Below are positions 45,272 to 53,938 of a stretch of 64,000 nucleotides of DNA, piece after piece. A model generated the notes under the pieces. That model searched no databases. It worked only from the letters and a program-made list of their open reading frames with translations, and was not told the DNA's origin. The translations under genes and the position numbers were made by a program. Origin of the DNA: Effrenium voratum. Taxonomy: Eukaryota; Sar; Dinophyceae; Suessiales; Symbiodiniaceae. Within the stretch, counting starts at the first letter, position 1, and every line of letters starts with the position of its first letter. The DNA lies in the NCBI GenBank assembly GCA_963377175.1, contig CAUJNA010003298.1, positions 1-64,000 on the forward strand. Direction: 5' to 3'.

Positions 45272-48200
45272 CTGCTTGCGTCATTTTGGATCGTGACTTA
45301 AAAGATGAAACACCCATCATTTATATTTGTTGCGTAGGGGCGCACTCAAAATAAGGTACGCTACGGTGGCATCACCTAAAGTCACTCCGTGCGAATCAGC
45401 AGTTTTGGGGTGAATCCACAGAAGTGCACTCAATTGGTTTCTCCTAAATCACCACTCGTTGCCACTGTAATTTCTGTATAATTATCCATATTGTTGTTTC
45501 TTTCGAATTGTTACCAATCGTTGCGACAGTAGCTATGTTACTTGGAGGTGCCCTGTGTTTCCACCCCTAAGCTTTTTTTTGACCTCCATTGCACCATTTG
45601 GTTGGACCCAAGAACAGGTTGGGGGTCAACAAAAGCAGGGTCGACACGCAATTTGTCTTGGCCTGAGTGTTCCTCTCTGGTTCTCAGGGGTCCTTCTAGC
45701 TTATTCCCTACTTATGTATGTGTCCAAATTGGGGGGGGACCTCAAAAAGGTGATTCTCCTTTTGGTCTCCTTTTGCACCAGCCCCCTTTTCAAGGCCTTT
45801 TTTCTCCGCCTTTTGTTTTTTTTCTCGGCGCCCCAACAAATGGCGCCGGCCAAGCGGGCCCCTTGACTCGACACGACCGGCAGGTCTCCACGGACCAAAA
45901 CGAGATCTGCCCAGGCTGCGGCTGCGAGCACGCGCTGGTCAACGAGATCTCCGCGGAGCTGCAGCAGCGCAAGGCGCAGGGAGCGGCACCCCTGGGCCCC
46001 AGGGAGGGGGATTTTGGATTTTGGCGGGCGTGATTTTGGGGTGCCATTTTGGTGATGTCTCCAAAGGGGAAGCCAAGGAATTTGGCGGGGCTTTCCCGAT
46101 TTCTCCAAGCCCTTGGGTTCCCTAAGACAGAGCCATTTGAGTAGGTGAGAGTTAGGATATCAAAAGTCAATGGGTTTTGGGCACTCGATTTTAGTTGGCC
46201 GTGTCGATCTCTTGCGCTTGGGTGCCCTTTTGGCAAGGGAAACCGAGGAAATCAACCAGTACGCGAAATGGCCCATGTTCGATTTCTTCCAAGGGAACCA
46301 ACAGGGGATAGGTAATCTCCTTCATTTTTCCAGACCCCTATGCAACGCCCAGCTGTTTGAACAACTTAATCAATTTGCACGGCCTCCTCTTTGGTTCCTG
46401 AACGTGGCCAGGGGTCGAGGGTTTAAAGACAAATTTGGCACCCGCAAGGTGAAGCGGGGGAACATCGCACAGATCCGGCAGCAGGAGTCGACCAGATGTT
46501 TGTCGTCTCGGTGCCTTTTTCTGGGGCCTCCTCCAAAATGATGTTGTAGCTTAGACGGAATGTTGGTCTATTTGTTTGCTTGTTTGTTTTTCTGGGTGGG
46601 GGCGGGGGTTTTCTGGTTGCTATGTTTAGGGGTTGCCTTTTTGGGTTGCTCTTTGGGTTGCAACTGCGGGAAACATCAGAACGGTTTACAATATATGTGG
46701 AGCCTTCTTGGGTTACTTGACACTTTGTGTTGGCATGTTCGTGGTTTTGGTCAAGGCCTGAGCCAGTCGGCTCAGGTCAGTCGAAACCCATCACCAGTTT
46801 GCATAGTTTGAACCTGTTTCGACCAATGAGCTTCTTCTGGGCTAAGAAAACAACCTTATGTGGCAGGTTTGCGGTGGATCCGGATGCCCATTAGATGTTT
46901 TGACAGCTTTTGGTTTTGTGCAGGTAAAGTGGATCCCGACGCAATTCTGCAAGTGTGCCAACCATGTCCAACCACAAAGCCCTTGTACTGCGCAGGAAAT
47001 TGCAGGGTGCCTTGTTTGGTGGCTTGAATATGGTCTTTTTTTCGATGTCAAGATGACATGTATTTTGGTGTGACGTCTCAGATGCAATGGGAAAGCTAGA
47101 GTCTCAGCAGTTAACACACAGCGACATGATTTGGACGGACGAAATGGCTTGTTGGCTCCAGATGGGTCAAAGGGAAGCGGTTTTTGTTGGGAACGCCCCA
47201 AGAGAGTACGCTCAACATTGGACACATCCCACGGCACTTTCAAAATGGATGGCCTCAAGGGGGGCATCAAGGGCTGCTTCGGATGGGGTCTCTTTGGCCT
47301 GATTGGGGGCAAGATTTAGGTGAACTTCCAGTTATTTCTTTGGAATTTCATTGGAAAGAGCTGGAAAGCATTGGAAAAGCACTGAATTTGTCCTTGGTGG
47401 GAAGCAAGGCCAGAGCTTGGTTCCCCTTTAAAAGTAGCATTGGCCAAGTGGAATGAGGGCCCAACAATGGATTTTCATTGGAATGTCATTGGAATTGCAT
47501 TGAAATTTCACTGGGTTTCATTGGACAGGGTATCTCCAAGTAGATTCCATCCAAATTCCAGTGAGACTCAGGTGTAGAGTTGTCCTGGAATGTAGCTGGA
47601 GCATTCATGGGTACAATTCAGATTGACAAGCTGATTGAGTGGGACAATTAAGCTGCTGCAGGGGTTTGCGGTCCGGGGACTTGTTTGCGCAGGAATTTCA
47701 CAGGAAAACCATTGGAGTTTTGTAGGGTCACACGTGTTGAGAACGACCCTGTTTGAAGCAGCCTATGATGCCCTAATGAGATGGCATTTGGCTCGTGTTT
47801 TAGGCGGGGTTTGAAAGAAGCAAAGCAGTTGGGTGTTCCTCCATCCCTAGTTTCGAAGTATTCCCAAAGTAGAAGTATTCCCAAACAAATACGCACAATG
47901 CTTGTTCCAGGCAAATATACATTTCGGCTTTCCCATGGCGATTGCGGTAACCAAAGATAAGCACAATGCCCCAGTCCCAAAGGGCTTTTCAGGTTCTTTG
48001 GTTGCCAATGAGTCATTCACCGCCAACGAATCCCTCGCCTGGAGATCGCAAGCGGTTGCTTTGTGAGGAGAATCTGATGGTGGAAATTATCAAGCTCGGT
48101 GTCTTTGGGCTGCACTGGGAGTTTGAGCCCTGTTTCTCACGGGCGTTCAACTTGGGTATCCCTTTCTGACAACCCTAAAGAGGGCATCTCAAGACGACCA

Positions 48201-48571
48201 CCAAAATGCAAGTAACGGAATTGTAGTTGGATGCGTGCACTTGCAATACTGAGTTGGAATCCACTGTTGGGGTGAGTAGGCAGATCTGAGGGGTTAAGGG
48301 CTCAGGGTGAGAGGATCCAGGGTCATTTCACGCGGTTTTGGAGGCCATGCACTGGGGATTTCAGGCTATTTGTCGTACTTCCCCGGTCTCGCTTGGGTTT
48401 CATTGAGGCTGTGCCCAGCTTGGGCTGAGGGGGGTGTCTATCAAGGGGTGCTCGACTTGGACCGTATTGGGTTGAAACGCCCATTGTCCGGCTGAGGTGA
48501 AGCTGGACTTGCTACTGAATAAGGAGAAGATTCAGTATCCACCTGGACAGGCGCTGACCCTGACGCCTTGA
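40088..48571 (+). CDS. Gene 4: Cys-rich PYA/YPP-family protein, start exon missing
   Basis: Exons 40088-40242, 42223-42297, 45884-45973, 46449-46484, 48068-48100 and 48497-48571 (TGA) all join in phase. Donors GC, GC, GC, GA, GT. The product (about 154 residues plus the missing start) reads VWLRFSGEEYEITSCG, MCCGKQNLVLNDEE, FQNCCSK, REPYASLGSVEPV, ICPGCGCEHALVNEISAEL, VKRGNIAQIRQQ, ENLMVEIIKLG and KLDLLLNKEKIQYPPGQ. It is the best-preserved copy of the family signature and served as the alignment guide. The 3.6-kb second intron carries the 8-bp satellite. No signal peptide or membrane segment is visible in the known part; function unknown. Confidence 0.78.
42223..42297 (+). CDS. Gene 4 exon 3 (REPYASLGSVEPV)
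   Basis: Acceptor CTCGAG|G; donor GTGCAG|GCGACC. Exactly 25 codons, VRQREPYASLGSVEPVQNCG then GLCVQ. Confidence 0.82.
43585..45285. repeat. 1.7-kb satellite of 8-bp unit TTGCCTGC
   Basis: About 200 copies of an octamer with CTG, TTGC and TTGCC slip variants, degenerating toward 45000-45285. The unit contains no stop on either strand, giving open frames of over 570 codons (CLPA/CLLA or KQASRQAG), which are not genes. It is inserted in gene 4 intron between 42297 and 45884. Confidence 0.98.
45884..45973 (+). CDS. Gene 4 exon 4 (CPGCGCEHALVNEISAEL)
   Basis: Acceptor CGGCAG|G; donor CGCAAG|GCGCAG. Thirty codons, VSTDQNEICPGCGCE then HALVNEISAELQQRK. Confidence 0.85.
46449..46484 (+). CDS. Gene 4 exon 5 (VKRGNIAQIRQQ), microexon
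   Basis: Thirty-six nt. Acceptor CGCAAG|G; donor CAGCAG|GAGTCG, a GA site. The following exon begins GAG, so the exact split of the shared GAG is not resolvable from sequence. Confidence 0.75.
47330..47560. repeat. Degenerate TTTCATTGGAA repeat
   Basis: ATTTCATTGGAA-like 12-15 bp units recur through this intron segment. Confidence 0.6.
48068..48100 (+). CDS. Gene 4 exon 6 (ENLMVEIIKLG), microexon
   Basis: Thirty-three nt between GTGAG|G and GGT|GTCTTT. The hydrophobic helix continues the RQQ helix of the previous exon and matches gene 2 exon E. Confidence 0.68.
48497..48571 (+). CDS. Gene 4 terminal exon (IQYPPGQ), stop TGA
   Basis: Acceptor GCTGAG|G. It encodes VKLDLLLNKEKIQYPPGQA then LTLTP and stop, the family C-terminus. 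Confidence 0.82.
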   Translation: MKLDLLLNKEKIQYPPGQALTLTP

Positions 48572-49039
48572 ATGGGGGTGCTATCAAGAGTCGCTTTGCC
48601 CCAAGCGAATCGGCCTTTTGGCCTTTCTGTTTCCCCTTGTTGGTCAATGCTTTGTCGTGGCCGCAAAAAAAAAAAAGGTTAGCTTGTCATTTCCTGGAAC
48701 TCGTTTGCGCGACATCTTTCGCTGCAGTGCCCCTCTCACCACCACTTCAAGGCACGCATTCGCAACTGCTTTTCTTGCAGGTGCGGCAAACCCTTCCCGT
48801 TGATGGCCGTGTTGTCAGCTCGCCACGATGCCCCCCGCCAATGGGTTGACGCTGGCCCGCCTCTTTCCAGCGGGCCAACCTGAGAAGTTATTGGTGTGGC
48901 TCATTTGGGACCTTGGATGATCTGTGAAGACGGGTTTTGGTGAAGCACTGATTCCCAAAGTCTGCTAAGCACCTGTTGCGCTGCTTGCCTTGGATGGCCC
49001 AAGGAAACCAAGCTGCGCGGAAAACCTACCCAGAATCAG

Positions 49040-49240
49040 GCTCAGATGGATTGATTGATGGATCAATTGATGGATTGATTGCTGGATTGATAGATTGTTG
49101 GATTGATAGATTTGTGGATTGTTGGCTTGATTGATGGGTTGCTGAGTTGATGGGGCACTGATGGATTGGGTTGGATGGGTTGGATGGGGTTTGATGGATT
49201 TGATTGGTTTGGTTTGGGTTGGCTTGGTTGGATGGATGGA
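49040..49240. repeat. GATTGATGGATT simple repeat
   Basis: GGATTGAT/GGATGG short repeats on the + strand, between genes 4 and 5. Confidence 0.9.
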
Positions 49241-49383
49241 TATCCATTCTGTTTGCTTTTGTGACGCTGGGAGGTGTCCACCGCATTTTCCTTTTTCCCC
49301 TTTGAGCACCCTGCTTACCCTCTTGTTGTTCTTCCCCTGAAACTTCCAGGATTCCCTCTAAAACTTGTGATTCTCTCAAAAAT

Positions 49384-49419
49384 ATGGCGAAATCTGGCAA
49401 CACGCCCCTGGTGCTGAGG
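49384..49419 (+). CDS. Gene 5 start exon (36 nt)
   Basis: ATG GCG context with twelve codons and a strong GTAAAC donor, phase 0 as the next exon needs. It is supported only by phase and position. Confidence 0.5.
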
Positions 49420-52118
49420 GTAAACTGGGTTTGCCTGATTCAATTCGCCAACCAACCCCCTTTTTGTCAAGGGGCAAAAGCAAACACCCCACCAACTGCA
49501 TGATCCCCGGCCTTGTGAGTTGTGAAAACCGAAAACCGCCAGGCCGTGATGGACGAGATCTTCGGGCAGGGCGCGCAGCTCATCGACGCCAGCGCCCCGC
49601 CCAGCGAAGAGAGGCGCCCGGCGAAACCGATGCTCGGAGAGTTCTGGTCCTTTTGAACCACGAACTCACTTCCTGAGTTCATGAACTTTAAACTTTTTGG
49701 AAACACCATTTTAGTGGTAAATATAAAGTTTGGACTTTTTTTGGGCCATCCACTCAGCCAGTGAGTGAAGGGTTGTACGCTACAAAAGAATGACACGCCA
49801 AGGGAATTGATGTCCGGGCATTGTTCATTTGTCTCCGGCCGCTTGTTTTCCTCTCGTTCTGGCGAAGGAGCCGGGTATCACTTTTTGACTACCCCGAGAT
49901 AGACTTGAACCTTCTCGGGGTTCCCCTTTTCGGGGTAATGAACCACCCCTGAGCCACAATCAAAACCCGGGTCGATGAAGGTTAAGGAACAATCCCACCC
50001 ATAGCTGCGGATCTCCGCCTTCAAACAAATATTGAAGCATGCTACCACCATTTTACCGGGTTTCGATTGTGACTCGCTGGCAGTCAAGTGGCCATGGGTC
50101 CAAATCCACTCGAATAGGCTCTAGAATGGGTGCACCGAACCCCAAAATGGGATCCCAAAACGGTTCTGACCACCGCCAGTGTCTCCCGTAGGAGAAGCTC
50201 CCGGAGCTTCATGAACGTCACGGTGCCCGCGGGGCTGCGGGCCGGGGACACCTTCCCGGTCACGGGGCCCACCGGCCGCTTCGTGGCCCCCTGGAGCCAA
50301 TGGAACGACGAACGACGTGGGATGAACGCGTGGGGAGCACAGGGGTCCTTTTTGGTTGCTTTGGTAGAAAAATAGATGGCCCTGGAAATCATCTTGCAGG
50401 GCCATCTATTCGCCCTAAAAGGACACCTATGGTGGGGAGTGATGTTTCTGGGGAAAACGCCTGGAGTCGTTTTCACCTGAAAGAGGGATGAGGAAATTTG
50501 ATTCATTCGGATCCGTGGTGAGATTCATGTGGCGACTGCGAGCGTTTGGACACAGGGTGCAAGAGTGAGGGACATTTGTGCACATGAGCTGCGGACAAAA
50601 CACGAGGCGCTGAGCAGAGAGCTCACACAGCAAAATCAACGTGGGAGTCGCGGAGCTGAAGACTGGGCAAGAAGCTCAGCGGCTTTTACCGGAGGGTGCA
50701 AGCGCTTCGAGGCTGTGGCACAGGGTGCCAACATGGGACGGATCTGGAGCGACCGGCGCGCCGAAACATCTGAAGCCTTCGGACTTCCGGAGGCTGCCAG
50801 TGCCGGATGGAGTTTGCGGGTGAACCTGCAGACGGAGAGGGGGGGGCTCCATTGGAGGAGGAGAAGCCTGCAATCAGCTTCGCCAAGCAGATCGAGGAGG
50901 GCTTCTTCGTCAAGAAGGAGTTCAAGCCCAAGAGCGCGGCTGATGCCCGGAAGTTCTTGCGGCTTCGGGAGATTTGGCTTTCGGCCAAAATGATGGAAAG
51001 GAGGCGGGGGAACTTCGATGAAGAGATGCGCCGATCCGATGAGAATGTGCTGGGTCTTAACATGCAAAAGCACTGGGAAGGCCAAAGCCAGACTTGTAGT
51101 AAGTCTGACTCAGGTCAAAACCCATTCTCCGACCATGACCATGAGCCTCACCACACGTTTCGTGATGCCCACGGCGATGCCGAATCTTGGATTCACCATG
51201 AACTTTCACTTCAGGCGATGGTGGACGTTAAAAATCAACATCTGCTAACGAAGACGTCCGCGGAGATGATAGCGAAGTTTGGAGGGGATTTATTTTGTGC
51301 TGAAGGTCCGGAATCGCGCGCCCAGGGTTTGGTCGCTCGAAACAACAAATCCGTTCACAAGCACCGTCTCCTTCGGCGCGTATCCACCGACCGTGACCAC
51401 CTGGCCTCTGGTTCGCCGTGCCAGCGAACTCCTGCTTGCCAAAGTCATAGGCGCCCTGAAGTCGCCCTTGAAGCACAGAAAGTCATCCACGTGGGTGTCA
51501 CACATTGATGTCATCCTCTCTCTCCGCAGTCGCCCGTCAGGACATAGAGCTGCGACGGGCTCCAACAGCAGCGAAGTGCCGCAGAGCGATTCGACCAGAG
51601 GTCCTCAAAATGTGCACCGCGCCACAGCCAGAGCTATCTCGCTGAGTCAAAGTGACTTACCTGCCACGAAATCTACACCCAAGCGCCAAAGCACTGCGCC
51701 TGCCACGAAATCTGCACGAAAAGCTCCAAAGTGCCGCGCCTGCCACGAAATTCCAGCAGGACATCAAGGAACAGAACGCGGCATCTTCGATGCTGAGAAA
51801 CGGACTTCAGGTCATCCCGAGCGGGATGCGAGCTCAGCGCGTCGCCCAAGACAAAGGGCAGTCACCACACACACAGCGACGCGGTGGATTTCACGGGGAC
51901 AAACTTGGGTGAAAATAGATGGCACGATTCGCTGTAACATTCATTCCTTTACGTCTGCATTTAAATAGGAATGGGGAGACCCTGCGGCAATGTGTCACGA
52001 ATGCTTCGGCTCTTTTCAGGTGATGGTCCCCGAGGGCCATCAGAGCCAAGTGATGCAAGTGGAGATTCCTCGACACACGGAGACGGAGTTGGCGCCGCTT
52101 GCGGCCAACGCCTCCTGA
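49384..52118 (+). CDS. Gene 5: complete 98-aa protein with VTVPAG/VMVPEG repeat
   Basis: Four exons, 297 nt, phases consistent: 49384-49419 (ATG), 49543-49613, 50192-50282, 52020-52118 (TGA). Donors GT (GTAAAC), GC, GT; all acceptors AG|G. The product begins MAKSGNTPLVLR, then AVMDEIFGQGAQLIDASAPP, SEERRSSRSF, then MNVTVPAGLRAGDTFPV, TGPTGRF and VMVPEGHQSQVMQVEIP. The V-x-V-P-(A/E)-G-x5-F-x-V-x-x-P-x-G-R pattern is a short beta repeat found in many dinoflagellate and algal proteins; here one full unit and the start of a second straddle the last splice junction. No relation to genes 1-4. Function not known. The 1.7-kb last intron contains an unexplained long open frame. Confidence 0.7.
49543..49613 (+). 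CDS. Gene 5 exon 2 (AVMDEIFGQGAQLIDASAPP)
   Basis: Acceptor CGCCAG|G; donor GAGAG|GCGCCC leaves AG, completed by G of exon 3 to Arg. Confidence 0.72.
49662..49765. mobile_element. MITE-like foldback repeat, copy 2
   Basis: About 104 bp in gene 5 intron 2, nearly identical to 20275-20375, with the same CTCACTT...AGTGAG ends. Confidence 0.65.
49951..50076. mobile_element. MITE-like element, copy B
   Basis: Twenty-bp inverted ends GAGCCACAATCAAAACCCGG and CCGGGTTTCGATTGTGACTC with two mismatches. Related to 38800-38938. In gene 5 intron 2. Confidence 0.75.
50192..50282 (+). CDS. Gene 5 exon 3 (MNVTVPAGLRAGDTFPV)
   Basis: Acceptor CCGTAG|G; donor CGCTTC|GTGGCC. It ends at TGPTGRF and joins VMVPEG in phase 0. 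Confidence 0.8.
50371..50410. repeat. Perfect 14-bp stem hairpin
   Basis: AATAGATGGCCCTG and its exact complement separated by 12 bases, just inside gene 5 intron 3. Confidence 0.9.
50807..51508 (+). other. Unexplained 233-codon open frame in gene 5 intron 3
   Basis: The first 60 codons look protein-like: GAPLEEEKPAISFAKQIEE, GFFVKKEFKPKSAADARKFL and RLREIWLSAKMMERRRGNF, GC-rich and helical. Later codons look random, and another frame is also open (51279-51968). It may be an exon of a different gene, a decayed retrocopy or chance. I do not recognise it. Confidence 0.3.
51655..51765. repeat. Tandem CTGCCACGAAATCT repeat
   Basis: Three units of about 42-52 bp with CTGCCACGAAAT and CCAAAG..CCGCGC. 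Confidence 0.8.
52020..52118 (+). CDS. Gene 5 terminal exon (VMVPEGHQSQVMQVEIP), stop TGA
   Basis: A strong acceptor CTCTTTTCAG|G. Thirty-three codons ending LAANAS and stop. Confidence 0.8.
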   Translation: MMVPEGHQSQVMQVEIPRHTETELAPLAANAS

Positions 52119-53045
52119 GAGCTTGCGGATAAGCGAAGCGCAGTAGTGATCCTTCTTGGGCGACGAACAAGTTGACTTCCCGCAAAAGGTAAACCGAAAC
52201 CCATGTTTGAGGACATTGAGGACCTTGGGGAAATCCCACATATGATACGGATCTAAATCATGCTTGTAACATCATGGCCCCATGATTGTTAATGTTCCCA
52301 AGTCAGGGGTAATTGTTCGACCCCCACCTTGATAGAAATCCGGTTAGGAACCACTACCCTAGCGCCGGTTTGCTCTTGGATGTATGGAACCGTGTGCGGT
52401 TTGGCACGGCTTTGACTTTACACCTTTTCTCGGAACCCAACGTGGCATCTCATGTTGCCAAAGGGAGCCCAAACAGCCCTTCAAGTAATGCAATGGTTTG
52501 GGAAGCTATACCCAAAGACGGGCAACTCAGGTCGGAAGGCAGGTCCATGCAAGATGTAAACACTTGATTGAATCCCAACCGATAGTTGGTATTTGGCAAA
52601 CTTCCAGCTTGTTAGTGGCGGCCCAAACGGATCAATCTTCGCAAGGATTGAGCAATCCAACATGGGGTCCAATTCCAATTTGAGTTGACACTGGACACCG
52701 AATATTGATCTCTCATTCTCTCTCTTCTTCAGGGCACCACTTTTTGGGTTGGATGTGGGAAGCCAAATGCACCGAAATCGGTGCTAGACCAGCACATCTT
52801 GCAGGGACATTGCCGACATGCTTTGGCATTTAGAATGAGTTTCAAGCAGCCAACGTCTGGTGTCCCGAAAAAGGGAAGCCGACCGCAGGATTCACAGCGA
52901 AACACCGAGCCCGCGATTCCATGGAAGCTCGCACCCCGGTCGGGAGTTGTGTGAATCCTGCCTGGGTATATCCTGCCTGGGTATGATGAGTTGCCACCGG
53001 CGACGCATTGATTGGAGAAAGAAAGCCGCGGGTGCGCAGGGAGAA

Positions 53046-53209
53046 GCCGTGCTATCCCCACCCCCTTAAATGTGGAACTGGGGGAGGGGGGTGACCCCTG
53101 GCATTCCATTTGTCATTCCATTTCCCATTTTTGGGGAAGACTAGACAAATGGAATTGGGCTCCGGGGACCCCTCACCCCCCTCCCCCTTATGGTACGGGG
53201 GATGCCGTG
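53046..53209. mobile_element. Long foldback element
   Basis: Arms of roughly 70 bp: GGGGGAGGGGGGTGACCCC with CATTCCATTTGTC on the left, and ACAAATGGAATTGGG with GGGGACCCCTCACCCCCC on the right. Imperfect but clear pairing. Confidence 0.65.
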
Positions 53210-53393
53210 CTGATTCAACTTGGATATGGCACCTCAGAACCTCCGCGACTCATATCTAAACTTCAAGCAAAAGCGAATCATACCAACTCAGGCCTCTCTT
53301 TCCGTAGGCGCTGTTCTTTTCTAGTGGCTGGTTGCAAAGAACAGCCTCTTTGCCAACATAGCATGGGTGATGGAAATAGAGTTGTGAGGGTTG

Positions 53394-53523
53394 TTGTATT
53401 ACACCCTGGGATTACACCCTTGGGAAATGGGCCCAAAATGGTCCAACATAACATGATTTTATCTTGGACATATGCCTATATGGGGTCATTTCCTAGTGGG
53501 CGTAATCCCAGGGCGTAATACAA
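53394..53523. mobile_element. 130-bp MITE-like element with 26-bp terminal inverted repeats
   Basis: The left end TTGTATTACACCCTGGGATT and the right end AATCCCAGGGCGTAATACAA pair over 26 bp with two transitions (A/G), and pairing continues with GGGAAATG / CATTTCC. No coding capacity. Confidence 0.85.
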
Positions 53524-53851
53524 AAACCCTTAGAAGAGTCTGATTTCTGCACGCGGGGGATGAAAGCTCTGGCCGTGACCCCTCAGGGTCCTTAGGGCTG
53601 CCATTGAGTGACTTCACATCGCCTTTTGGCGCCAATGTTCATTCACTTTGCCTTTGATTGGGGTGAACAGGGGACAAACAAAAGGGAAGGCCCTTGGAAG
53701 GCTGTGCACTGTTCAAAGGCAATCCGCAAGATCCTTCCCAGCCTGGGAAGGATTTGATCCCACGGTCCATGTGGGATGAACCAGGGTTGACCGATGGGTC
53801 TGCATGTTGAGTAGCCTGGCATAGATGGGATCGTGCGGGTCAAAGACCTAG

Positions 53852-53938
53852 GGTACTTCAGGCAGGGCAAGAAAGTTTATTTGATGGAAACCAGCGAACC
53901 GCTGAAAGGCTTCTCTTTCGCAAAAATGCTGTGCCCAG
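53852..53938 (+). other. Possible isolated exon
   Basis: AG|GG TAC at 53852 to a strong donor CCCAG|GTGAGT after 53938. It encodes YFRQGKKVYLMETSEPLKG then FSFAKMLCP. It has no match to genes 1-5 and no partner exons were found. Confidence 0.25.

Noticed and set aside
43423..45354. ORFs of 574-643 codons on both strands
   Set aside because: Octamer satellite lacking stop codons; CLPACLLA/KQASRQAG are composition artefacts.
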